Positions 40,158 through 49,216 of a DNA stretch of 64,000 nucleotides are shown piece by piece (within the stretch, counting starts at the first letter, position 1; each line of letters begins with the position of its first letter). Position numbers and translations under genes: made by a program. The DNA comes from a virus, in the IMG/VR virus record IMGVR_UViG_3300018080_000142, positions 29,680 to 93,679 of that record; one strand, written 5' to 3'. Under the pieces are notes generated by a model. It did no database searches. It was not told where the DNA came from and saw nothing but the letters and a program-made list of their open reading frames with translations.

Positions 40158-40708
40158 TGAGCAGGACCAGAGGCATAGGAATTGGAATACCGTTTTATAG
40201 CAGGACCGGGATACCATATCAGCAACATTTGTTGAGATTCCTGCGCCCTCGAGATGTTGACAGGATATATGATATTATAGGAGCTTATGACGGTGAGGAA
40301 ACAAGTGAAAATGTCTATGACATGAATCCTGACGATGATTCGGACTCAGGATTTATACTCCAATGCATGAATAAAAGCGATGTTACCATTTGGAGTGAAA
40401 CAGATAAGGATGGCAATACCATCAGAGATCTACCAGGATATAATCCGTTAGATCCTTACGAGTGGCTTGACGCTGAACTTGATGTTGATATCTTCAATAC
40501 TTACATAGCTGATTCTTATACAGCGAGACTGTTTACGAACTTCTTCGGCGAGAAAACCGACCTGGGAGTTTATGACAGGCAAATGACCTGCGAAGAAAGC
40601 AGGCTCATCCACGGCAGACTGAAAACCGGTGGATGGTGGATTTTCAACCGTGGTGTACTTAATGGCTGCGGTGTAGTAAAAACAGATGGAATAATCTGGG
40701 GATCATAA
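40157..40708 (+). CDS. Structural-region protein, 183 aa
   Basis: Starts with RGIGIGIPFYSRTGIPYQQH and contains a LamG-like tail (YDRQMTCEESRLIHGRLKTGG), resembling the last strand of concanavalin-like domains. It may be a small fibre-associated protein. Confidence 0.45.
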   Translation: MSRTRGIGIGIPFYSRTGIPYQQHLLRFLRPRDVDRIYDIIGAYDGEETSENVYDMNPDDDSDSGFILQCMNKSDVTIWSETDKDGNTIRDLPGYNPLDPYEWLDAELDVDIFNTYIADSYTARLFTNFFGEKTDLGVYDRQMTCEESRLIHGRLKTGGWWIFNRGVLNGCGVVKTDGIIWGS

Positions 40709-41076
40709 TGGCACAGCAAACAGTACAGATAGGAGATACTGGTCAACAGATGGTTGACAAACTTGACAATAACTTTGACGAGCTTTATGCAAGAACACTT
40801 GTTGAAAATAAACAACTGATCGAGTGGGCAGGCGGGAAAGATGTTGAATTGACAGACAGAACACTTGATGCTGATGGCAGGGTAACAAGTTCTGACCTAG
40901 TATGGCCTGACGGATCGATAGGGACTTTTACAGCAACAGATTGGAATGCAACGCATGAGGTTTACGATGGATGGACCAAATCGCATACTGATTCAGGAAA
41001 GACAGTTACACAGGCAGCCGTCACCAGGAGAGCTGATGGAGCAATAACAAACAAACCCGCTTTAACCGTAGCATGA
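40708..41076 (+). CDS. Small tail-fibre-like protein, 122 aa
   Basis: VQIGDTGQQMVDKLDNNFDELYAR is the G-x-T-x...L-N-x-N-F-D-E-L pattern that opens many phage fibre and tip proteins. The remainder is a short beta-rich segment. Inferred as a fibre or adaptor component. Confidence 0.5.
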   Translation: MAQQTVQIGDTGQQMVDKLDNNFDELYARTLVENKQLIEWAGGKDVELTDRTLDADGRVTSSDLVWPDGSIGTFTATDWNATHEVYDGWTKSHTDSGKTVTQAAVTRRADGAITNKPALTVA

Positions 41077-41288
41077 TAAGATTGATCAGATACCTACTGA
41101 GGTTAAGACGGGTCAGAACATATAAGGTTAATAATGACCACATAAGAATTTTCAAGCATAGAAAAAAAGCGGTAGTTTACAGGAATGGAAGAAAAATTTT
41201 CGACAATATCAAAACCAGCGACAATTACAAAGAGTGGTGGCGAACAACCGGCAAAAAATTATGCGGCAAGACCAAAACAGCGGTATAA
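41073..41288 (+). CDS. Small basic protein, 71 aa
   Basis: Arg/Lys-rich (RLIRYLLRLRRVRTYKVNNDH). ATGA overlap with the upstream gene. Its 3' half is overlapped by the Cys-rich gene in another frame for 104 nt. Confidence 0.5.
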   Translation: MIRLIRYLLRLRRVRTYKVNNDHIRIFKHRKKAVVYRNGRKIFDNIKTSDNYKEWWRTTGKKLCGKTKTAV

Positions 41289-41520
41289 GAGGCAAGGATC
41301 ATGTAAACATTGTGGTGCTTGTTGCCTGGCTGAAGATCCGGCCTGCAAGTATCTGTTGATGGAGAATGGAAAGTCTCACTGCATTGTATTTGGCAAGCCG
41401 GAGAGATATAAGAGATGCCTGCTGTTCCCTGAGAATCCGCCCATACCTTTTGAGGGTTGTGGATTTTTCTTCGTAGACAGGTGGGAAGGAAACAGAAAAG
41501 TAGAACCTAAAAAAACCTGA
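41185..41520 (+). CDS. Cys-rich protein with YkgJ-like cluster, 111 aa
   Basis: Contains CKHCGACCLAEDPACKYLL and a downstream RYKRCLLFP...GCGFF. The arrangement C-x2-C-x2-CC...C...C resembles YkgJ-type zinc/iron-chelating domains. Overlap of 104 nt with the previous gene is unusually long; no later ATG precedes the Cys cluster. Confidence 0.55.
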   Translation: MEEKFSTISKPATITKSGGEQPAKNYAARPKQRYKRQGSCKHCGACCLAEDPACKYLLMENGKSHCIVFGKPERYKRCLLFPENPPIPFEGCGFFFVDRWEGNRKVEPKKT

Positions 41521-41521
41521 A

Positions 41522-43603
41522 ATGGCTGTAACGGTATCAGGTAAGAATTTCACGCAATTTAGTACATGCGACTCAGGTAGTGCAGGAGGAACTTGGAGTG
41601 GATCTCCTACGCAGGATACTGATAATTACAAGGAAGGTTCTGCTTCTATATCTGATATCTTGAAAGGAAGTGGTAATAATGACTGGACTTTTACACCTAC
41701 ATCCTCTATAGATCTGTCAGGTACAAAACATCTGCGCCTTTGGGTTTTGCTTACGCAGGGTTCCTTGATCAATACCAAAGCATCCGGAGGAATTCAAATC
41801 GGCCTCACTGATGGTACAAATACAGGGTATTACTATGTCGATGGCCGGGATACTTATCCAGGTGGATGGCATTGTCTTGTCTTGGATGTATCAAGAGCTG
41901 TTGATGCAGGGACAAAACCGACCAGCATGAATGCAATTACTGTTGTTACCTTGAGGATAAATCTCACAGCAGGGGGTAAAAACGTAGATAATACATGGGT
42001 TGATAATTTGAGTGTTTCGGATGGTCTTGTAGCTTATGGCGATGACAGCGGATCGTATTTCGATCTTGAGGATATCTTCTCCGTAGAAGATACCCCTACT
42101 TCCGGTGGTTGGGGAGTTATGACAAAATATAAAGGTCAGTATTTCATGACGGGCGATCTTGACATAGGATTTGCCACTTCAGCAACAAAGTTCAATGCAA
42201 AAAATTCTGTTCTTATCTTCGAGGACAGAGGCACGAATATTAATTCAAATCTTCTCACTATCACAGCTATTGACAGTGGTAATGCTTCGTATACTACGGA
42301 ATTTATTCTTGGTGCAAAATCAGGTACTTCCGGAGTAGAGGGTTGTGCTATAAGGTCGGAATCTCTGACTCAAAACTCACTATTCAAACTTGACTTCTCT
42401 GATACTGACCTGGATAATGTAAAACTTTACGGAACATCTTTTTTCGGTAGCGGAACGGTAACATTGCCTGCGTATGCATCAGCAGCTAACGAAGTTCTTA
42501 ACTGCGAGTTCAATACTTGTGGTGTAGTAACAGTATCATCCTGCACTGTTACGAATTGTAATTTCATCAAACCAACTTCTTACGGAATTGTCCTGTCAAG
42601 TACCACGCACTATGTTACGAAATGCAACTTTATCAGTCCTACTAATGCAAGTATTGACATAACTGCTACGGGCTCATTTGCGATGAACCAGGTTGTATCA
42701 TCAGGAACAGATGGATCCGCGAACTATGATGTTAGGAATACAAATGCTTCATCGAATGAGGATTCGAATGCAAACGGAGGATCCACATATAATCTGAACA
42801 ATACAAATACCGGTTTCGGGCAATCATTTACAGGTGGCGGGAATGTATTGACAAATGTTGTTCTCAACCTGAAAAAATCAAATTCACCTACCGGAACTGC
42901 TTATGTAAAAATATACGCTCACAGTGGAACATTCGGTACATCATCAGTACCGACCGGTGCAGCTCTGGCCACGTCCGAGGGACTTGATGTTAGTACGCTT
43001 ACGGGATCTTTTGTCGCTACCAAGTTTGACTTCCTTGGAGCTGCAAACCAGATTACACTGACCAATGCAGTCAAATATGTTGTAACGATTGAATATTCAA
43101 ATGGTGATGCAACCAATACCGTAGATGTCGAATACGATGCCAGCAATAATCACGGTGGGAATTCATGTACTTACACAGGATCCTGGACGGCAAACTCCGG
43201 AACAGATCTTGAATTTTATGTCAGGGTAGGTGGTCTGGTAATCCTGAATCTGACAAACGGTGCTTCAATGAATTATGAGAATAATACGGGATCCCCGGCC
43301 GGTGTAACCGATTTTGTTGCTTCGGTAAATGTTACCATAACAAATGCCGTTACATCACCATCGACAAAAATATATATGTGGGCGACTGCAGCACCTCTAG
43401 GAAATGGGGTAGCTATCATTGGACCTGAACAGATAACTGCGGATCCCTATGTAAAATCAGTTCCATATACATCCAATCAGCCTTTTACAATGAATCTGAC
43501 AAATGCGAGCAGCACTCCAAAATATACTCCACTTCAGATCTCAGGGACAATTACGGGAGATGGTTATTCAAGGAGAGTATCACAAGTACAGGAAGGAACT
43601 TAA
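41522..43603 (+). CDS. Large fibre-like protein with choice-of-anchor-type module
   Basis: The 693-residue protein has an N-terminal jelly-roll-like domain (KHLRLWVLLTQGS, WHCLVLDVSRAVDAG), a central beta-helix-like part with repeated N-x-C-x-F motifs (about 300-400) and a module at about 410-590. The latter contains KIYAHSGTFGTSSVP, VVTIEYSNGD and HGGNSCTYTGSWTA, and recurs in the 782-residue protein. Likely a receptor-binding or decoration protein. Confidence 0.6.
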   Translation: MAVTVSGKNFTQFSTCDSGSAGGTWSGSPTQDTDNYKEGSASISDILKGSGNNDWTFTPTSSIDLSGTKHLRLWVLLTQGSLINTKASGGIQIGLTDGTNTGYYYVDGRDTYPGGWHCLVLDVSRAVDAGTKPTSMNAITVVTLRINLTAGGKNVDNTWVDNLSVSDGLVAYGDDSGSYFDLEDIFSVEDTPTSGGWGVMTKYKGQYFMTGDLDIGFATSATKFNAKNSVLIFEDRGTNINSNLLTITAIDSGNASYTTEFILGAKSGTSGVEGCAIRSESLTQNSLFKLDFSDTDLDNVKLYGTSFFGSGTVTLPAYASAANEVLNCEFNTCGVVTVSSCTVTNCNFIKPTSYGIVLSSTTHYVTKCNFISPTNASIDITATGSFAMNQVVSSGTDGSANYDVRNTNASSNEDSNANGGSTYNLNNTNTGFGQSFTGGGNVLTNVVLNLKKSNSPTGTAYVKIYAHSGTFGTSSVPTGAALATSEGLDVSTLTGSFVATKFDFLGAANQITLTNAVKYVVTIEYSNGDATNTVDVEYDASNNHGGNSCTYTGSWTANSGTDLEFYVRVGGLVILNLTNGASMNYENNTGSPAGVTDFVASVNVTITNAVTSPSTKIYMWATAAPLGNGVAIIGPEQITADPYVKSVPYTSNQPFTMNLTNASSTPKYTPLQISGTITGDGYSRRVSQVQEGT

Positions 43604-43614
43604 ATTATATAGTT

Positions 43615-43782
43615 ATGGCACTCAGAAGAAAACCAAAACCGACAGGTGGCAAGCCGAAGGAAATTCTTCCTTCTGAAAAAACAATTGACAGGGAACTTGC
43701 AAAAGCTCAGGAGGAATTTGCTGAAGCGAAGAAGAACCTTGTCAAATGGCAGAAATACAAGAATAAATCAACTAAATCATAA
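43615..43782 (+). CDS. Small coiled-coil protein, 55 aa
   Basis: ATG at 43615, TAA at 43780-43782. Basic N-terminus then EKTIDRELAKAQEEFAEAKK, a helix. It sits snugly between the two large fibre-like genes. Possibly a trimerisation or chaperone-like partner; not recognised. Confidence 0.55.
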   Translation: MALRRKPKPTGGKPKEILPSEKTIDRELAKAQEEFAEAKKNLVKWQKYKNKSTKS

Positions 43783-43785
43783 GCT

Positions 43786-46134
43786 ATGGCAGCGATAACA
43801 AAGGCAGACTTTTCGGTTGCAGCTAACGGTGATATCCGGCATGTAACCGGCACAAGTACTCATACGGTCCTCGAGGGGCATCGATGGCTGATGGATCTGC
43901 TTGATGATGATACAGCGACAGGTGATGACTATATCGATGTAACGAATGAAATTATTCCTTCTGCAAGATCAACAGATGAGATCATCACATTGAATGCTCC
44001 ATATAATATGGATGATCGATGCATCCAGAGGTTCTTCGGCGGTTCCATCACACAAGCTGGTGGTGATACAATTTACGGAGGACTCAGAATCATTGCTACA
44101 TTCAATGCAGGAACGACAATACCTGTTCTTATCCAGGATGACAAACTTCTGCCTAATTTCTGGGGTACATCCCTTAACCCGCTTGCAACAGAAGGTGTAA
44201 CACACAGATTCCTTGTAAAGATCAGAGATGGAGGTTCAGACATCGATGGTCGCAGGGTTCGCGGTCAGGTACGTGAATGGGGTGATACATGGGCTGAGTT
44301 TACTTCACTCATGGGAGAAGGAGAAGCTGTAATGTCATTTGGTAATACTCTGCAGGATGACTTTAACCAGACAGCCGTTGGTACTGTAGCCGGGTACACT
44401 GATGTTGTAAACAACCTGGAAGGATTCCAGCAGATTGACCTTGGAAACGGCAACGGAGATCGTAACTACCATTCTGAATGGGATAGGGCAAGCCGCACTC
44501 TTAATGGACTGTTCGAACGTGCGAAATGGCTGGCAATGCGATCCGGAGCTGAGGATACGAATAATGACACCGATGATGACTTTGTTGTGGATAATGCTAC
44601 GATTACAGGCGCGGCACAATCATTTGCTGTTGGAAGTAACGCCAAAATCGTGACAAGGGTAAGACTGCGACTGAAGAAAACAGGCTCACCAACAGGCAAT
44701 GTTACTGTTGCGATTTACTCGCATTCAGGAACCTATGGAACTTCATCCGTACCAAATGCCCTGGTTGCTACATCAGATGCAATAGATGCTACCCAGATAG
44801 ATTCAGCATACCGTGAAGTAGAATTTGTCTTTACCGGTGATGAACTCGTTGAATTAACAGCATCGACAAATTATTGTATTGTTATTGAACATCCCAACGG
44901 TGATGCTTCCAATTATGTACAGGTCAATGGCGATATCGGTGCTGGATCACACGGAGGTAACAGATCGCATAATACGGCAGGCTGGACGGCCGTAGCAGCA
45001 GATGATTTATGGTTTGAGGTTTACACTTCTTCCAAATTGTACGGATCAGCCGGGATCCTGTATCGTGGTATCACACACGACTGCGATTATGACGCAGAAG
45101 GTGGATCCGGTGTATCCCAGAATGAAATTCTTGATTGGACTACAGGTACGGGACGATTGCTTGCACTCGATGATCAGGGAACTTCCGGAACAGTTTGGTT
45201 ACAACTACTGACAGGTGTTGCTCCGGTGGAGGATGATGTACTTACGGGAGGATCCGGTAGCGTAACCGTCACTGCTGCCATCACTACAAGAAACCTTTCA
45301 CCAAATAATGTATTCCTGGGAACATTTACCGGGAACCTGACAGGCGCATATGGTGTAGGTGTAGAAGCAACGGATCTTACAAATCTTGACAAACTCAGGG
45401 ATCTCGAGAACGTTGTCCAGACACCCCCGAACAATGTTGATGTTATATACAATGCGGTAGCCGTAGGCGATATTCTCTTTGCTGCCCAAACATGGGAGGA
45501 TGCTCACACAGTTTCCGGATCCTACTCGATCGGTGATACTGCAATCACGCTGAATTCGGCAATTGATACCGATATGCCTCAGCCCGGCAGGATAAATATT
45601 AACGACACTGAATATAATTATATCAGTTATTCAGGTTCAGTAGTTACACTCTGCGCACCAGGTCTCGTTGAATCATTATCTGGTGGTGAGGATGCCGATC
45701 TATTTGCATTCAGGACAAATCAGTATACAAGTACCACAAATACCAGCGGTCAGGCTTACATCGAAGTAAATGAAGCAATCGAAACTTTTGACCGGACTGC
45801 AGGGTATATACGGATATGGAATGATGTCAACCTGGTTTGGGACAGATATCAGTATGATTCATACGATACTGCCACGAAGCGGTATACGTTGAATACTACT
45901 GCACATCCAACAGGTCTTGATCAGGGCTACACGGACAATGATCCTATTTTTGTACCTTTACTTGACGAGACTGTAACGACTTCGCCTGAGACAAGATCAC
46001 ATATCCATACAAGCGATGTCGATGCAAGATTGAGAGTATATGACAGCGCAGAGCCGATCGTACCGTTTGAAGTAACATATACAGTGACTACCAATGGAGC
46101 CACTGTTCAAGCAATACGTAATCCAGATGCCTAG
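43786..46134 (+). CDS. Large fibre-like protein, 782 aa
   Basis: Beta-rich throughout. At about residues 285-415 it carries the module shared with the 693-residue protein (AIYSHSGTYGTSSVP, YCIVIEHPNGDASN, HGGNRSHNTAGWTA). Other segments look like immunoglobulin-like or jelly-roll domains. A baseplate, appendage or fibre role is inferred. Confidence 0.6.
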   Translation: MAAITKADFSVAANGDIRHVTGTSTHTVLEGHRWLMDLLDDDTATGDDYIDVTNEIIPSARSTDEIITLNAPYNMDDRCIQRFFGGSITQAGGDTIYGGLRIIATFNAGTTIPVLIQDDKLLPNFWGTSLNPLATEGVTHRFLVKIRDGGSDIDGRRVRGQVREWGDTWAEFTSLMGEGEAVMSFGNTLQDDFNQTAVGTVAGYTDVVNNLEGFQQIDLGNGNGDRNYHSEWDRASRTLNGLFERAKWLAMRSGAEDTNNDTDDDFVVDNATITGAAQSFAVGSNAKIVTRVRLRLKKTGSPTGNVTVAIYSHSGTYGTSSVPNALVATSDAIDATQIDSAYREVEFVFTGDELVELTASTNYCIVIEHPNGDASNYVQVNGDIGAGSHGGNRSHNTAGWTAVAADDLWFEVYTSSKLYGSAGILYRGITHDCDYDAEGGSGVSQNEILDWTTGTGRLLALDDQGTSGTVWLQLLTGVAPVEDDVLTGGSGSVTVTAAITTRNLSPNNVFLGTFTGNLTGAYGVGVEATDLTNLDKLRDLENVVQTPPNNVDVIYNAVAVGDILFAAQTWEDAHTVSGSYSIGDTAITLNSAIDTDMPQPGRININDTEYNYISYSGSVVTLCAPGLVESLSGGEDADLFAFRTNQYTSTTNTSGQAYIEVNEAIETFDRTAGYIRIWNDVNLVWDRYQYDSYDTATKRYTLNTTAHPTGLDQGYTDNDPIFVPLLDETVTTSPETRSHIHTSDVDARLRVYDSAEPIVPFEVTYTVTTNGATVQAIRNPDA

Positions 46135-46408
46135 AATTGAACCGTTACCGGCCGATGTTAAGCAGCATGTAGATAAGTACATGGAGATCCGGTTTTCCCA
46201 TAAGACACCGACTGAGAAAGCTACGATCTACCAGGGACTTGTAAAACAGCTGAGAGCGGAACCTCATAGACAGCAGGAGTTTATGGAGAAAGTGCAAAAT
46301 CTCTATGAAACGAACAAAGATTTGGTTCAAGCATCGGAAAAGGCAAAGGAGAATTCTGAATATCGGGAACGATTAAAGGAAACAATGTCACGGAACAGAA
46401 CAAAATGA
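46127..46408 (+). CDS. Helical protein, 93 aa
   Basis: ATG at 46127 overlaps the stop of the fibre gene; earlier in-frame ATGs lie inside that gene. MPRIEPLPADVKQHVDKYME then a long charged helix. Possibly a fibre chaperone. Confidence 0.5.
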   Translation: MPRIEPLPADVKQHVDKYMEIRFSHKTPTEKATIYQGLVKQLRAEPHRQQEFMEKVQNLYETNKDLVQASEKAKENSEYRERLKETMSRNRTK

Positions 46409-46902
46409 GTGTAACAATAAATAACGTCAAGGTGGACTTTCACCTGGATCCCCCGGAGATCACATTCTTACAGGGATGCAATATGGCAATTGAAGGGCTC
46501 AGAGATACTTTCCGGCAGATTGAACAGTCTGTAGAGGGAAGAATGTTTGAGTCGTTTACGAGAGGGAGAGGAATGATAGTCAGGGCAGACGGTAACTACC
46601 CGTTCGGTGAGGAAACAGCGGCAATGGATATAACGGTCTTACCGCCCTTTGTGATGAAATTCCAGGCCGGAGCAACGGCATTTCAAACATCACTTGGAAG
46701 TTTACTTGGCACTTTTATAGAATCATCAGGAGCGATCGTACAAATTAATAATGCAAAGGGCGCTTTAAAGGTTGAAGGTGGATCCGGGGCATCTGCACAG
46801 GAAGTTTGGGAATATCTCATTACCGGAGGTGGTGGTCTTGAAGCCCAGGAGATATTACTTGATGCGATGAAAAAAGCTAAATTAGCAGCATTTAACGTAT
46901 AA
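46405..46902 (+). CDS. Structural-region protein, 165 aa
   Basis: Contains DPPEITFLQGCNMAIEGLRD and a Gly/Ala-rich C-terminal portion. ATGA overlap upstream. Not recognised; probably virion-associated. Confidence 0.5.
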   Translation: MSVTINNVKVDFHLDPPEITFLQGCNMAIEGLRDTFRQIEQSVEGRMFESFTRGRGMIVRADGNYPFGEETAAMDITVLPPFVMKFQAGATAFQTSLGSLLGTFIESSGAIVQINNAKGALKVEGGSGASAQEVWEYLITGGGGLEAQEILLDAMKKAKLAAFNV

Positions 46903-46906
46903 AGTC

Positions 46907-47215
46907 ATGGCTGAACCTACACAAAAAGAGATGCTTGCAACCTTGGTTAAGGATGTCAAGTATATTATGGCAAAGCAGGGTGAGATGAAGCAGAAACAGG
47001 ATAATATGGATCTTAAGATCAATAATATCGAGATTGAACTTAGTGGTACGAGCATGGAACCAGGCAGAGGTGTTGTACATAGATTGATAAAAGCTGAAGA
47101 ATGTATTTCTAGTATCAAAAAAAAGCAGTACAAGATATTCACCTGGGGAGTGGTTATCATAACATTGTTGAACATCATTTTCTTGAGCGTTAAAACGTTT
47201 ATCAAAGGACAGTGA
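46907..47215 (+). CDS. XhlA-like membrane protein with coiled coil, 102 aa
   Basis: The N-terminal coiled coil (VKYIMAKQGEMKQKQDNMDL) is followed by a C-terminal TM helix (IFTWGVVIITLLNIIFLSV). This is the layout of haemolysin XhlA-type proteins adjacent to endolysins; the amidase gene follows 4 nt later. Likely part of the lysis set. Confidence 0.55.
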   Translation: MAEPTQKEMLATLVKDVKYIMAKQGEMKQKQDNMDLKINNIEIELSGTSMEPGRGVVHRLIKAEECISSIKKKQYKIFTWGVVIITLLNIIFLSVKTFIKGQ

Positions 47216-47219
47216 ATAA

Positions 47220-47885
47220 ATGGACCTTAAGTATCTCATAAATCCAACGTTAGCATTATCAATCGAGAATGCTTTCAAGAAATGGGTCGTTATCATCGAT
47301 GATGGGCATGGTTGGCTTACTTCCGGGAAAAGGAGCCTTGATGAATCCCTGCGCGAGAACGAGTTCAATTCATCGGTTGAGGATAAATTGACATTTTTGC
47401 TTGATAAATGCAGTGTTGAGTATTATTCACTCGCATCAGGATGGGCAGACGAAAAACTGGAAGTAAGGTCTGGTATTGAGAATAGTCTACATGAGGATGC
47501 TGTCAACAGGGGAAAGAAGGTTTTGGGAGTTTCCATCCATGCAGATGCCTATCCGCCAGATACGTCTGCACATGGATTTTGCGTTTATTATTATGAAAAG
47601 GGACCGAATTACTCACAGGAAGGAAAGATTCTGGCAAGGTATATTGCTGAGTCAATCATCGAAAGCGACAAAAGGAATAATCATGTCATTTCACCAAGGC
47701 ATGATCTGGGAATTTCCGGTGAGAATTTTCATATGCTGAGGGAAACTGATGGCATCTGGTGTCTCATTGAAAATGCCTTTATGACCAATGACAGGGATCT
47801 TATGTATCTGAAACGAGATAAATTCAGGAACAACCGCACACTTGCTATCCTATCAGGATTGTATGAATATGTGCTTAAGGAATAA
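47220..47885 (+). CDS. N-acetylmuramoyl-L-alanine amidase endolysin (Amidase_3)
   Basis: The 221-residue protein has Amidase_3 zinc-site motifs: IIDDGHGW with His30, an early Glu in LRENEFN, VSIHADAY with the second His, and IENAFMTN with the catalytic Glu. There is no signal peptide and no wall-binding domain. It would cut the amide bond between MurNAc and the stem peptide after the membrane is opened. Confidence 0.85.
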   Translation: MDLKYLINPTLALSIENAFKKWVVIIDDGHGWLTSGKRSLDESLRENEFNSSVEDKLTFLLDKCSVEYYSLASGWADEKLEVRSGIENSLHEDAVNRGKKVLGVSIHADAYPPDTSAHGFCVYYYEKGPNYSQEGKILARYIAESIIESDKRNNHVISPRHDLGISGENFHMLRETDGIWCLIENAFMTNDRDLMYLKRDKFRNNRTLAILSGLYEYVLKE

Positions 47886-47898
47886 CAATAATTCAAAA

Positions 47899-48735
47899 AT
47901 GAGAATCATGAAAAAGTTAATCATCTTATTCTTAGTACTTACAGGTCTGGTCATCACATCACAGGTAAACGCACAACCGAAACGGGTTATCCCGGTAGAT
48001 GAACAGGGAAATATAATTGGTACTTCGGGTGTAGCTACAACCGGTGGTGGCGGAGCATTGACCGGAGTATCAACATACTCGAACGTTTCAGGAAACTTCG
48101 AGGTCGAGGCAATCGATTATACGAATACCATCTGGATCATGAACGCACCCTTTACGGTTGGTGCTGAAAACCTTGCTGCAGGATCCGGGAAGGTATGGGA
48201 TACATCAACCGGCGAAATAACTGATCTGGATATGACGAAAATTGGTGCGATATCGGGTGATACGGTAACTCTGCCAAATCAAACCAATTTCACTCCGGAT
48301 GACTCTGTATTTCTGTTCCTGATCGCTCCGACAAAAGGGTTTGACATCGGTCAAAATGCCAGTAGGTCTACCTTACTGAATCCAGATTATGCACATTATA
48401 CTGATATCGATCATATCGTAAACTTCACGAACCTTGACACTGACTCGGTTTACGCTGTTTTTACTATGGAAAGCTATCAGTACATCAACCTGCATATAAA
48501 TGTTTCAGGAGGTGTCACAGTACGGGTTTACGTGACTAACAATTCTGCTGCAGCTGATGATAATCACTTGTCTGACTGGCTGAACTATGGAACTGAGATA
48601 CTTGGAGCAGGAAGTATAACTGATACGGAGGTATTTGAACCATACGGTCCCTTCCAGCCATTAAAGGTGATGATAAACGTTGAAACATCTGATGCTACAA
48701 ATGCTGCCGATGTTTGGCTTAGACGATGGTACTGA
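47899..48735 (+). CDS. Secreted structural-like protein with Sec signal peptide, 278 aa
   Basis: Start at ATG 47899 (MRIMKKLIILFLVLTGLVIT) with a predicted cleavage after SQVNA before Q. The mature part starts with a Gly/Thr-rich linker and has a beta-sandwich look. It is the first of six genes with such signal peptides. A frame to 47842 would run into the amidase gene. Confidence 0.6.
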   Translation: MRIMKKLIILFLVLTGLVITSQVNAQPKRVIPVDEQGNIIGTSGVATTGGGGALTGVSTYSNVSGNFEVEAIDYTNTIWIMNAPFTVGAENLAAGSGKVWDTSTGEITDLDMTKIGAISGDTVTLPNQTNFTPDDSVFLFLIAPTKGFDIGQNASRSTLLNPDYAHYTDIDHIVNFTNLDTDSVYAVFTMESYQYINLHINVSGGVTVRVYVTNNSAAADDNHLSDWLNYGTEILGAGSITDTEVFEPYGPFQPLKVMINVETSDATNAADVWLRRWY

Positions 48736-48757
48736 CATAATTTAAATACATAGAAAA

Positions 48758-49216
48758 ATGAAAAAGACAATAGGATTAATCATTCTGATGCTTGCCATTT
48801 CATTGATTGGTAAGTCACAATTCACCTATTTTGGTGCAACTGTCGGACAGATCATAGCTGATCTCACGAACCCTCAGAAAATCGGAGCTTTGAACAGTTA
48901 TGCCGAGGGTAAATCAATAACATATATTAAGCATGTATATCTGATCCCTACATCTCAAGGCGAGGAATTATATTCCTTATTTGACGATGTAAATATGTCA
49001 ACTGACACAACTCTTTACAATAATCAGTCTGTAACAAGCTACTCGAGAACACTGGACTCACTTGAATCCTGGTTCGCTGATGATGATATCTTAAGGGTAT
49101 GGCTTGATAGTATTCTGCACAAGAAAGTTGAATATTGTACACATCCGGATACGTTGTCCGGATTAAATGATGCTGAAAAATGGTCAAAATACCTCGAGTT
49201 ATTGCGTTCACAATAG
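48758..49216 (+). CDS. Secreted small protein, 152 aa
   Basis: N-terminus MKKTIGLIILMLAISLIGKS then QFTYFGATVG: a Sec signal peptide with cleavage before Q. The mature part is soluble and charged. Not recognised; second in the secreted series. Confidence 0.6.
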   Translation: MKKTIGLIILMLAISLIGKSQFTYFGATVGQIIADLTNPQKIGALNSYAEGKSITYIKHVYLIPTSQGEELYSLFDDVNMSTDTTLYNNQSVTSYSRTLDSLESWFADDDILRVWLDSILHKKVEYCTHPDTLSGLNDAEKWSKYLELLRSQ

